Below are positions 43,098 through 51,683 of a stretch of DNA of 64,000 nt, piece by piece; position 1 is the stretch's first letter, and every line of letters starts with the position of its first letter. The notes below the pieces were generated by a model that was not told the DNA's origin, ran no database searches, and saw only the letters and a list, made by a program, of their open reading frames with translations. Source of the stretch: Chitinophagales bacterium (GTDB lineage Bacteria > Bacteroidota > Bacteroidia > Chitinophagales > Chitinophagaceae); the NCBI GenBank assembly GCA_020636505.1, contig JACJXR010000001.1:1-64000 (forward strand), written 5' to 3'. The position numbers and the translations under genes were made by a program.

Positions 43098-44252
43098 TTA
43101 CCCCACTACAGGGTGCCTTTTAAACTCCTTCGTTCTGTCGAAGAGGTAGCGGTAGGTGCGTAGCTTGCGGCTTACGTGCGTACCGAGATTTTCGGCAATG
43201 TTTATCATGCGGGGGTTCCAGTCGCCTATCCATTGCATTTCGTAATCATCATACAGCATCTTGCCTTGTATCACGGTAGCAGCCTCTATTATCATGTAGC
43301 CATCTACCCCTTTACCCTGAAACTTGGGCACCACGCCAAACACCAATCCTGTGAATCGTTTGGGCTTCTTAAAGCTCTTCATCCAAAGCAAGCGCAACTT
43401 TTCCATAAGGCCAAGCTTACCGTTGAAGTGTTTGAAATATTGGTTCAGATCTGGTAGGTTTATCCAAAAGGCTATTGGTTCATCTTTATAGTATGTAAAC
43501 CACATTATCTCTTCATCCATCACAGGCTTCATGGCTTGCATCATCTTGTTGATGGTACGTACCTCTATTTGCTTACCGCCCATATGTTGTGCCCATGCAT
43601 TGTTGTAGATGGTAGCAAAGTCATGAGAGAACTTATCTAACTCACTCTTCTTGATATGTACCGTTTTGAAGTCGGGGTCTTTACTTATTTCCTCATGCGC
43701 ATGGTAAAACTTTTCTTGTAAGCGGTTCTTCACTTTCAACGAGAAGCATAGTTGGTCGTAAAATGTTTGGAATCCATATGCCTCAAACAAGTCTTTGTAA
43801 TAAGGTGGATTGTAATTCATTTTGTACAGCGGTTCCTGAAACCCTTCTATCTGCACACCCCACCAACTGTCCCGCTCACCGAAGTTGATGGAGCCATCCA
43901 TGGCTTCCATACCTCGCTCTGTCAGCCACTGCTTACATCGGTCGAACATGTAGTTGGCAGCTTCTTGGTCATTGATGCACTCAAAGAATCCTACACCACC
44001 TGTTGGTTGTTCTTCTTTATATTTCTTGTTGACAAAAGCTGCTATACGGCCGATGTCTTTGCCCTTATCATCTGTAAGTATCCAGCGCATACACTCCCCG
44101 TGTCTGAAGGTCTTGTTCTTATCCTTATCAAAAACCTCCTCAATATCCTTATCCAGCGGGCGAATCCAATTGGGGTCGTTGCGGTACATCTGAATCGCCA
44201 CCTCTCTGAACCTGCGCTTATCTGTTTCCGTATGTACTTCGTGCATCTGCAT
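43098..44252 (-). CDS. GNAT-like acetyltransferase family protein
   Basis: The 384-aa protein (ATG at 44252; the frame extends 12 codons upstream without an ATG) has a GNAT-type fold suggested by RWILTDDKGKDIGRIAAFVN in the N-terminal half and FVNKKYKEEQPTGGVGFFEC. A second GNAT-like half ends FQGKGVDGYMIIEAATVIQG. Proteins of this length in Bacteroidota are usually annotated as N-acetyltransferase or hypothetical; the substrate is unknown. Monocistronic. Confidence 0.8.
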   Translation of the reverse strand: MQMHEVHTETDKRRFREVAIQMYRNDPNWIRPLDKDIEEVFDKDKNKTFRHGECMRWILTDDKGKDIGRIAAFVNKKYKEEQPTGGVGFFECINDQEAANYMFDRCKQWLTERGMEAMDGSINFGERDSWWGVQIEGFQEPLYKMNYNPPYYKDLFEAYGFQTFYDQLCFSLKVKNRLQEKFYHAHEEISKDPDFKTVHIKKSELDKFSHDFATIYNNAWAQHMGGKQIEVRTINKMMQAMKPVMDEEIMWFTYYKDEPIAFWINLPDLNQYFKHFNGKLGLMEKLRLLWMKSFKKPKRFTGLVFGVVPKFQGKGVDGYMIIEAATVIQGKMLYDDYEMQWIGDWNPRMINIAENLGTHVSRKLRTYRYLFDRTKEFKRHPVVG

Positions 44253-44387
44253 GGCCGATACATTTTGTGCCCTTGTAAGGTACGGCAAATTTTATGCAGG
44301 GTAAATAGTTAAAATATTGATAACTATACTCATACAATAATCAATTACGTTTCAACCCATTACATTTTTTCCTTAGTTTGCGTACTT

Positions 44388-46412
44388 ATGTTTTGGCTTT
44401 GGGTCATATTGGCATTGTTGGCTGCAGCCACTGCGGGATACTTTTCTTGGCGGGCGGATGTGAAGCGCGAGATACCTTACCCATGGTTGCCTGCCACACT
44501 CAGAGCATTGATCGTTCTGACCACCGCAATGCTACTGTTGGCACCTGCATTCACCATCGAGAAGAATGAGATACAGAAGCCGATAGTACTTTTTCTGCAA
44601 GACGATTCTCGCTCTGTAAATGATGCGTTGGATAAAGAATCGGATGTATACGAGAAAGATGTCGACAACCTGCTCGATAAATTTTCATCCGACTATAAAG
44701 TAGTAAAATGGAATCTAAGCGGTCAAACGGACAGTCTGCACAACTACAACAACGAAGTAACCGACCTTTCTGCTGCACTCAACAAAGTACAAGAGTTTTA
44801 CGGCACACAGAATTTAGGTGCGGTGATACTGGCTACCGACGGCAGGTATAATCAGGGCATCAATCCACTATATCAGCCGTTGGTATTGAAAGGTAACTTA
44901 TATACTGTGGGCATCGGTGACACCACCATGCGCCGCGACCTACGGGTGGCACAAACATTCGCCAATAAGACCGTATCGCTGAACAACAGCTTTGAGATAC
45001 GTGCGGATATTGTAGCCGATAAATGCAGGGGCTACAATAATACCATCAAACTGACGGAGGATGGCAATGTACTCTCCACAGCCACACTCAACATCAACAG
45101 CGACAGGTACGACCGTACGGTATCTTTCACTATAAAAGCCAATACACCGGGGCTGCATCACTATGTGATAACAGCACCTGCAATGGATGGTGAAGAGAAC
45201 ACCGTCAACAACCGTAGAGATGTGTTTGTGGAAGTGGTGGACGAACAAAAGCATATACTCATTGCAGGCCATGCACCCCACCCCGATATCAAAGCAATCA
45301 AAGAAGCACTTAAGGGGTTAGACAATTACAAGATCACCACACGTGTCAATAACGATTTCCCCAACCTGTTGGACGATTACGATGTACTGATACTGCATCA
45401 ACTGCCGGGGCAAGGTTACCGATACAACATCACCATACAGCAAGCCAAGAAACCTACACTCTACATACTCGGCCAACGCAGCGACAATGCCGCATACACA
45501 ACTATGCCGAAGCCTGCTGCACTTAACATCAACACCAATGCACCACGCAATGTGTTTGCCACATACAATGCAGCATTCAACGGTTTCAACCTGCCGCAGA
45601 ACATTCGCTCTGTTGTAGACAAGCTGCCACCACTCACCATACCGATGGGTAGCATACAGCTCAACCCCGAAGCACAAGCGTTGTTTACAGACAAGCAGTC
45701 GGGTACACCACTGTGGATGCTCGGTCAAGGGGCCATACCCACCGCAATGATATCAGGCGAAGGGTTGTGGCGTTGGAGGATGTACGAGTACAAGAACTTC
45801 GGCAATACGGATGTGATAGACGAGTGCATCAGGCAAACCATATCATTCCTGTCAACCGCAGACAATAAAAATCCGTTTCGTGTAACGCTGCCCAAACATG
45901 TGTGGAGCGATCAAGAGGCCATCAGCTTCAACGCATATCTACGCAATGCGAATAACGAACCCATCAACGGGCCTGATGTAACACTCACCATCAAAGACAG
46001 TAGCGGCAGTGCCGAACAATACAATTTTGAACGCACCGGCACCACCTACCGACTGAACATAGGCATACGTGCAGGAGGAACATATACGTACACAGCATCC
46101 GTCAACTACAACGGTAAAACATTGATGAGCACAGGTAGCTTTGTGGTGGAGAGCATTCCTTTGGAACTGATGCAAACTGGCGCCGATTATAACCTCCTAT
46201 ACAGCCTTGCCGAAAAGAACAACGGAGCTTTCTTCCCCGCAGCACAAATGAGTAGTGTATACGACAGCATCGCGAAAAACGAGAACATAAAACCCGTTAT
46301 CGAAACCAATATAGAAACAGTACCACTCATTGACCGCAAGTGGTTCTTCTTCATCATACTTCTATTGGCTGTTGCAGAATGGCTGTTGAGGAAGTATTGG
46401 TTAGCACAATAA
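44388..46412 (+). CDS. VWA-like membrane protein of unknown function (BatA-like)
   Basis: The 674-aa protein has two N-terminal membrane helices, a VWA-like region with a degenerate metal site (LFLQDDSRSVND, then LATDGRYNQG), Ig-like beta domains, a glutamine-amidotransferase-like stretch (HILIAGHAPHPDIKAIKEAL), and one C-terminal membrane helix (WFFFIILLLAVAEWLL). This layout is shared by aerotolerance-operon-like proteins. It stands alone except for the small exported protein 10 bases downstream. Confidence 0.82.
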   Translation: MFWLWVILALLAAATAGYFSWRADVKREIPYPWLPATLRALIVLTTAMLLLAPAFTIEKNEIQKPIVLFLQDDSRSVNDALDKESDVYEKDVDNLLDKFSSDYKVVKWNLSGQTDSLHNYNNEVTDLSAALNKVQEFYGTQNLGAVILATDGRYNQGINPLYQPLVLKGNLYTVGIGDTTMRRDLRVAQTFANKTVSLNNSFEIRADIVADKCRGYNNTIKLTEDGNVLSTATLNINSDRYDRTVSFTIKANTPGLHHYVITAPAMDGEENTVNNRRDVFVEVVDEQKHILIAGHAPHPDIKAIKEALKGLDNYKITTRVNNDFPNLLDDYDVLILHQLPGQGYRYNITIQQAKKPTLYILGQRSDNAAYTTMPKPAALNINTNAPRNVFATYNAAFNGFNLPQNIRSVVDKLPPLTIPMGSIQLNPEAQALFTDKQSGTPLWMLGQGAIPTAMISGEGLWRWRMYEYKNFGNTDVIDECIRQTISFLSTADNKNPFRVTLPKHVWSDQEAISFNAYLRNANNEPINGPDVTLTIKDSSGSAEQYNFERTGTTYRLNIGIRAGGTYTYTASVNYNGKTLMSTGSFVVESIPLELMQTGADYNLLYSLAEKNNGAFFPAAQMSSVYDSIAKNENIKPVIETNIETVPLIDRKWFFFIILLLAVAEWLLRKYWLAQ

Positions 46413-46422
46413 AAACACGACT

Positions 46423-46986
46423 ATGAAACCTAAACTATTACTACTCACTCTTACATTTCTACACCTGCTTACAACAACACTCAACGCGCAGGAATTAAAA
46501 CAAAAACAACTGGACTACCTGTCGCAACATGGTATTGAACTTATTGACAGTGCAAAGTTGTACAACGAGGTACTGAAAGACAATGGTAAAGTGAAGATGG
46601 TGGCGATATTCACCAACTATTGTGTAGGAACACCATACCTGTTCAAGGACATTACCAAAATGAAGGAACAGTTCGGTGACAAGATGGAATACATTTTATG
46701 CTCGAGCGCACCTAAAAAAAGAATGGACGATCTGGTGCAGGTATTGAAAGCCAACAACTACACAGGCAAAGTATATTTTATTGACCCCGCACAGTACAAA
46801 GAAAAGAGTGATGACCGCAAGAAAGGTTTTGACTTCAGAAATGCCATTTGCGAACCGTGCAGAGATGAAGTTATTGGTACCCCATACCGCATATTCTTCA
46901 GCACGAAAAGCGAAGTGTTGTTTCATGGTTACTCCTCCAGAAACGATTTTGAAAAAATGCTGACTGAGTATTTCAGTAACGAGTAG
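46423..46986 (+). CDS. Exported thioredoxin-like protein
   Basis: The 187-aa protein has a signal peptide cleaved after TLNAQ. The fold reads as thioredoxin-like: beta strand MVAIFTNYC, then cis-Pro-like IGTPYRIFF at Pro154. The normal CxxC after the first strand is reduced to a single Cys67 (NYCVGT). A CxxC pair (Cys143-Glu-Pro-Cys146) sits instead just before the cis-Pro strand. It may be a redox or copper-handling protein. It is 10 bases downstream of the VWA-like gene. Confidence 0.7.
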   Translation: MKPKLLLLTLTFLHLLTTTLNAQELKQKQLDYLSQHGIELIDSAKLYNEVLKDNGKVKMVAIFTNYCVGTPYLFKDITKMKEQFGDKMEYILCSSAPKKRMDDLVQVLKANNYTGKVYFIDPAQYKEKSDDRKKGFDFRNAICEPCRDEVIGTPYRIFFSTKSEVLFHGYSSRNDFEKMLTEYFSNE

Positions 46987-47032
46987 ATTACACCTAAAGG
47001 GGAACTACCACATTATATACACCACACATAGT

Positions 47033-47150
47033 AATTCCTAAGCTTGGCAGAGCCGAAGGGTGAAGTCTATCAAGGATGCATCCGCTAATTACGAAGCTTT
47101 AATTAGCGGTGTCTTTTCTTTCGTTCTTTCTTTGGACAAGCAAAGAAAGG
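47033..47150 (+). repeat. Left copy of long inverted repeat
   Basis: Blocks GGCAGAGCCGAAG, TATCAAGG and a hairpin with 10-bp arms CCGCTAATTA / TAATTAGCGG (47082-47109), then TTCTTTCTTTGG...CAAAGAAAGGA. The reverse complement of 50920-51060 shows the same blocks in the same order. The two copies bracket the nuclease genes at 47.3-50.8 kb. Confidence 0.8.
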
Positions 47151-47163
47151 ACAGTAAAGAATA

Positions 47164-47249
47164 CTCATATCGCGAGACCCTGAATTGCAATGCAATCATA
47201 GAGACAAATGAGAATAATTGATTCCGAGATAATCAAGTTCAGGGTGACA
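47164..47249 (+). repeat. 86-base palindrome-ended direct repeat, copy A
   Basis: Begins CTCATATCGCGAGACCCTGA and ends TCAAGTTCAGGGTGACA. The ends form 7-bp inverted arms CCCTGAA/TTCAGGG. It differs from 51400-51485 at about seven positions counted by eye. Confidence 0.85.
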
Positions 47250-47266
47250 AAAAAAGTAAATGAAAC

Positions 47267-48637
47267 TTAAAATGTAATACACTTATCAGGATACTCGGCA
47301 GCATGCTTGATGACCAAGTTGCGGATGTAGTCATTATCCTGATACGGCTCTAAGTGATTTTCGAGCTTCTTGATGTCTTCCAAAATATCCTCGTTGGCAA
47401 TGTAGCCCATACCGTAGAAGTTTCCCTGCTTTACAAGAATGCAGCTTTGCTCCTCGTCGTTGATACCCTTGTCCACCAATGCGAAAGTAGGCAGGTGCTC
47501 TTCCATATGTGTGATGGCGGCCTCTACCTTGATGTTGTAATCATCCATTGTCTCCACACCCGTGCAGGCACCCTCACAACTGTCGGCATAAATGCTCTCG
47601 CTGCAATCGTCACCACGAGACAGGTTACACAACCTTGCGCACAGGCCAAACTCCTGTATCAATTCGCGCAGGCGGCCATGCCCTTCTATGATGGTGTTGA
47701 ACGTATATATCGGCTTGTAGTGTTGTTTGTTCTTCTCTATGGCAAAACGCTTGTACCCGTTACGATCTTCGTACACAAACAGCCCGAAGCGTGGAATGTA
47801 ACCCCGCTGGCTGCGGTTGTGGCTCGGCCATAAGCGACGTATCTCCGTGCTCTCCAATATCTGCGCCATCAGGTCGGTGGCACACTCGGTATAGCTGATG
47901 CGGTGTATCTCGCGGAGGAACTCCTGCTTTTGCCTGTTGGGTTTGTTGTTGCTGAAATGGCTCTTCACCCGCTTGCTCAGGTTCACCGCCTTGCCTATGT
48001 AAATCACCTTGCCCTTGGCATTGTAGAAGTAATACACCCCCGGTACGGGCGGCAGATTGTCCACCTGCTCCACAGGCACATTGGGTGGCAGGTACTGCTC
48101 GCGGTTGCGGCCTTTTACCATACCCTTTATCTCGCCCATCACATCTTCGCGCACCAACAGTGCAAATAATTCGGCTGTGGCTTTGGCATCGCCCCCGGCA
48201 CGGTGTGCATTGTCCAACCGAATACCTACGCTGTGGCAGAGCTTACCCAAGCTATAACTCTTATAGCCGGGTATTATTTTACGCGCCAAGCGAACGGTGC
48301 ATAGCTTTTTGGTGTTCAGCTCGTAGCCCTCCTCTTTCAGGTGGTGCTTCAGGAAACTGTAGTCGAAGTTGACATTATGCGCCACAAACACCTTGTCTTG
48401 CAGCATATCGTACACCTGCCCCGCTATCTCGCCGAATGAGGGGGCGTGGCGTACCATCTTATCGTTGATGCCTGTAAGGCGCTGTATGAAGTAGGGAATT
48501 TCCTGATGCGGATTCACCAGGCTCTCGTACACATCCAATACCTTCTCCCCGTCGTGTACCACGATGGCTATCTCTGTGATGCCGTTGCCTGCGGCATAAC
48601 TACCCGTGGTTTCTATATCTACTATTGCGTACAGCAT
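47267..48637 (-). CDS. DnaQ-type exonuclease fused to GIY-YIG (UvrC-N/Cho-like) nuclease
   Basis: The 456-aa protein starts with a DEDDh exonuclease (about 1-175: Asp7 and Glu9 in IVDIETTGS, FVAHNVNFDYSFL, NAHRAGGDAKATAEL). A GIY-YIG domain follows (about 203-285: VPGVYYFYNAKGKVIYIGKA) with a UvrC-like downstream region (CEGACTGVE). Such fusions are known in several phyla and are thought to act in repair, like Cho. The stop lies just inside the end of the left repeat region. Confidence 0.92.
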   Translation of the reverse strand: MLYAIVDIETTGSYAAGNGITEIAIVVHDGEKVLDVYESLVNPHQEIPYFIQRLTGINDKMVRHAPSFGEIAGQVYDMLQDKVFVAHNVNFDYSFLKHHLKEEGYELNTKKLCTVRLARKIIPGYKSYSLGKLCHSVGIRLDNAHRAGGDAKATAELFALLVREDVMGEIKGMVKGRNREQYLPPNVPVEQVDNLPPVPGVYYFYNAKGKVIYIGKAVNLSKRVKSHFSNNKPNRQKQEFLREIHRISYTECATDLMAQILESTEIRRLWPSHNRSQRGYIPRFGLFVYEDRNGYKRFAIEKNKQHYKPIYTFNTIIEGHGRLRELIQEFGLCARLCNLSRGDDCSESIYADSCEGACTGVETMDDYNIKVEAAITHMEEHLPTFALVDKGINDEEQSCILVKQGNFYGMGYIANEDILEDIKKLENHLEPYQDNDYIRNLVIKHAAEYPDKCITF

Positions 48638-48706
48638 GAAAACAATATTCGAAGATAGAGAAATTTCCTGTTTGGTGGGGTGTGGGGTGGGTTATGGCGA
48701 GATAAA

Positions 48707-50764
48707 TTAGCTTGTAGAAAGAGTTAATATCTGTTGAAATAACTTTAGCCACAAATCAGTAGTTTTCTTCTGTATTGTATCTTCAGGTAGTTTTCTCGCA
48801 ATCTTCTTAGCTAACTGCACCTTCCATCCAATCTCAGCTTCTAACGCTTCGGCTTTTATAAATTCTTCTATTTGTGGCACAATTGGTTCATTGTTACGAT
48901 AACCATCTTCAAAATCATCTCTCCCTCTAAAAAGCTTGTCAACACTCTTATTAATAATATCTACTGGTATTAAATCTTCAATTTCGGCATTCTCAAGTTT
49001 TACTAATGACGATATATCTATTACCTTATTTTGTTCATCTTTGTAGAGTCCATTATGTAATGATTTTATCATCGTTTTACCGGCAGAATCACCATCTAAT
49101 ACTACGATAGGCAAAATATTATCACGACCCATTATAATATTTATAATTGGCTTCATACCTTTTACTCCACCAGTAGGTATAAAAACAAGTTCTCTTTCTG
49201 GTTGAATAACTCCCATTTTTATTAAGATATTCTTTATAACATGTAGGTACACTTGATCACTAACACCTTCTACTAGAACAGGCAGGCATCCATGCAGAAA
49301 TGTTTCAGATACTGTAAGACCTATTGCGGCATGGGCTGGATATACAGATTTATCCAAAACTTTAGAACCTCTTCTCAAATCTGATGACACACACGAGAAA
49401 CCACTCTCATCCACATAAACTGCTAAAACCGACCCCAAATTACTTGAATCAATTAGGAACGGTGAATGTGTTGTATACAACACCTGATTGTCATCACTTA
49501 GTGAATGGAAAAACCTTATTAAGTCTTCTTGTGCAGATGGGTGCAAAGTAACTCCTGGTTCATCTAATAAAAGAATACATCCTGAATGTTCATCGTGACT
49601 TTCAACTAAAAAAACTAAGAAAAAACTAAAAAACCACTGTAAACCTCTACTTCTACTCTCCAATTCAATTTCTTCTGGTCTAACATCATCACTTACCCAA
49701 ATTCTAAAATGGTTCCCATCAGCTTGGAATCGGAAACGATAATTCCCTTGCTTCCACCAATCTTTAAATTCTCTAGTCATTTCAGTTGAAGCAGATTGCA
49801 ACAGCACTTCACGTTCCTTTTTCTTTTTCGCTTCAATCTGAATTGTCTCATCAGTTTTTGCGCTACTATCATCTTCTTCTATACCTAGCTCCAAAATTTG
49901 CTTTGGTGTTAGCTGTACAAAATCAAATAATACTTTTAAAGTCCTTGCTTTATCCCTCTCAATACCACGCAGGTCAGTTCTCTCTAAATCTTCAATAACT
50001 CTAGGTAAATAGATCTCTGAATTTAAATTTCCGTAATCTGAATAGTATACGAATGATGGTAAATATTTGAAAACTGCTTTGAAACTATCGTTATGTGCAC
50101 TCCCTCTTTTTGTATATATATCTTCTAGCCTTTCAATTTGCAACAAACACTTATCTATTAATTCCTTTTGTTTTTCGTCAGGCTCTATTTCAACACTTTT
50201 TAAGTCAGTCAATGCTGATTTTATATTACTAGTGACATCGCTAACTTTCCATTTTTTTGAACTCGAAACTAAAGACTCAAACTTTGTCTTTAATTCAGAA
50301 GACCCTTTAAAATCAGCTAAGGGCTGTATTAACTTTAATCGTCTTTCAAAAAAATTTGAAATTTCAGCAGGACTAACTTTTTCATCTTTAATATTCTGAA
50401 TTACAGCTCTATATTTTCCGTCCCAATATCTACTAAATTGTATTATATCAAAGACAGACTCATCCAAATCAAAAAAGCTTTGTAAGGCTTTTTTTTGTCC
50501 ACTACTAAGTCGAAAGTCAGCAATTATAAATGGATCTTTGTCTCCTTCACTTTTAAACTTACTGTATTTATTCCTAGGGTAATCTATAAGAGGATCAATC
50601 GCTTCATCATTAGCCGGTCTTAGCTTCCATAAAGGCAAAAGTAAATTTGTTTTACCTGCTTCATTTGTCCCAATTAATGCAGTCAGTTTATTCGCATCTA
50701 TCCATCCACTATCTTGTACACTTCTAAATTTTAGTACTTTAAACCTTTCAAGTATTGCTGCCAT
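48707..50764 (-). CDS. OLD-family ATP-dependent nuclease (AAA ATPase + TOPRIM)
   Basis: The 685-aa protein has an N-terminal ABC-type ATPase: Walker A IGTNEAGKTN (31-40), signature-like ESRSRGLQWF, Walker B CILLLDEPGVTLHP, and His in TTHSPFL. The C-terminal TOPRIM domain has VEGVSD (498-503), VVLDGDSAG (554-562) and EIEDLIP (594-600). This is a class 1 OLD architecture: no UvrD-like helicase lies beside it, so it is not Gabija. OLD nucleases often act in phage defence. The gene is AT-rich compared with the flanking genes and is enclosed by repeats. Confidence 0.9.
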   Translation of the reverse strand: MAAILERFKVLKFRSVQDSGWIDANKLTALIGTNEAGKTNLLLPLWKLRPANDEAIDPLIDYPRNKYSKFKSEGDKDPFIIADFRLSSGQKKALQSFFDLDESVFDIIQFSRYWDGKYRAVIQNIKDEKVSPAEISNFFERRLKLIQPLADFKGSSELKTKFESLVSSSKKWKVSDVTSNIKSALTDLKSVEIEPDEKQKELIDKCLLQIERLEDIYTKRGSAHNDSFKAVFKYLPSFVYYSDYGNLNSEIYLPRVIEDLERTDLRGIERDKARTLKVLFDFVQLTPKQILELGIEEDDSSAKTDETIQIEAKKKKEREVLLQSASTEMTREFKDWWKQGNYRFRFQADGNHFRIWVSDDVRPEEIELESRSRGLQWFFSFFLVFLVESHDEHSGCILLLDEPGVTLHPSAQEDLIRFFHSLSDDNQVLYTTHSPFLIDSSNLGSVLAVYVDESGFSCVSSDLRRGSKVLDKSVYPAHAAIGLTVSETFLHGCLPVLVEGVSDQVYLHVIKNILIKMGVIQPERELVFIPTGGVKGMKPIINIIMGRDNILPIVVLDGDSAGKTMIKSLHNGLYKDEQNKVIDISSLVKLENAEIEDLIPVDIINKSVDKLFRGRDDFEDGYRNNEPIVPQIEEFIKAEALEAEIGWKVQLAKKIARKLPEDTIQKKTTDLWLKLFQQILTLSTS

Positions 50765-50919
50765 GATGTGATATTTTTCGGTAATTTATGTCTTTTAATA
50801 TATATCGGCAACGGGTGTTTTTCACGTTGATTTTCTCAAATATTTTATTATACTTTTTATTTATATTATTTTATTATTTCAACTAATTAGCGTATTTTTG
50901 TTATTGTAATTTTCACCTA

Positions 50920-51060
50920 CTTTCTTTTAGCACCAAAAGAAAGTGGCCCCGAATCAAGTTCGGGGTAAACTCCGAAAAAGTGCCGCTAATTAAAGCTTCA
51001 TAATTAGCGGTTGTAGCCTTGATAAACGAGTACGCTTCGGCTCTGCCGTACAAGAGAATT
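50920..51060 (-). repeat. Right copy of long inverted repeat
   Basis: Reads on the minus strand as AATTC, GGCAGAGCCGAAG, TATCAAGG, hairpin CCGCTAATTA/TAATTAGCGG, then a CCCCGAA palindrome and a CTTTCTTTT/AAAAGAAAG stem. It matches 47033-47150 in inverted orientation. Confidence 0.8.
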
Positions 51061-51399
51061 TCTAAATACCGGTAAGTAATCAAGGAAACAATGTTTGGCA
51101 GTGCAGTAGTACTGTTGCAGCATCACAGCCGCATCCGAAACCGTCGAAGCTTTAGGTTTCGGCGCCTTTGAAGCCTGTCCCGAACTTGATTCGGGATCAT
51201 CCTTTCTTTTTGCGGAAAAAGAAAGGATACTAAAAAACAGAAAGAGAAGAAAAAAGGGATACCCCCTCCCAGAACAGAACAATTCGTAACAAAACAGAAC
51301 AAAACATGACACATATCACCCACAAAAGGTTATTTACGACATGAGAACAAACACCACTTGTCATTCCGGCCCACGAGGCGGAATCTCGCGAACACAGCA

Positions 51400-51485
51400 C
51401 TCATATCTCGAGACCCTGAATTGCAAAGCAATCATAGAGACAAATGAGAATTATGAATTCCGAGATAACCAAGTTCAGGATGACA
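51400..51485 (+). repeat. 86-base palindrome-ended direct repeat, copy B
   Basis: Begins CTCATATCTCGAGACCCTGA and ends CCAAGTTCAGGATGACA. About 92 percent identical to copy A by eye. It is preceded by TCATTCCGGCCCACGAGGCG, another sequence of the same repeat style. Confidence 0.85.
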
Positions 51486-51683
51486 CTAAAATTAGATATG
51501 CAACAAAACGCAACAACTCAAAACACAAGCCGTTGACTATCAATACCCGAAAAATTGTTGCAGAGAAACACAACCTTTTTCGCAACAATTCGCAACAAAT
51601 CTTCGATTTGTGCGAATCATGAATACCGATGGAAATCAATTACACTATGAATAATATGAAACCATGAATCAACTAAGGGATTA

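Larger units (their letters stand above)
50765..51683. other. Gene-free repeat-rich region downstream of the nuclease island
   Basis: No convincing gene in 919 bases. It holds at least six palindromes: CTTTCTTTT/AAAAGAAAG (50920-50943), CCCCGAA/TTCGGGG (50947-50965), CCGCTAATTA/TAATTAGCGG (50983-51010), TCCCGAA/TTCGGGA (51178-51196), a 13-bp stem ATCCTTTCTTTTT (51199-51228), and AATTGTTGC/GCAACAATT (51553-51590). It also holds the second 86-base repeat. Runs of CAACAAAACGCAACAA near 51500-51600 are unexplained. Confidence 0.75.

Noticed and set aside
48707..50764. Gabija GajA
   Set aside because: The domain order fits, but no UvrD-like GajB gene is adjacent on either side; a class 1 OLD protein is the safer call.
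51004..51312. 102-aa open frame on the minus strand with a hydrophobic N-terminus
   Set aside because: It starts at a GTG with no family similarity and runs through three palindromic repeats. It is better explained as repeat DNA, although its YQGYNR end is noted as a finding.
51307..51318. Another TGA-N6-TCA dyad
   Set aside because: No TAnnTTTG element lies at 29.5 bases on either strand and it sits in repeat DNA, so it is probably chance.
47033..51485. Composite transposon
   Set aside because: No transposase or integrase is present between or beside the repeats; only repeat-bracketed cargo can be claimed.
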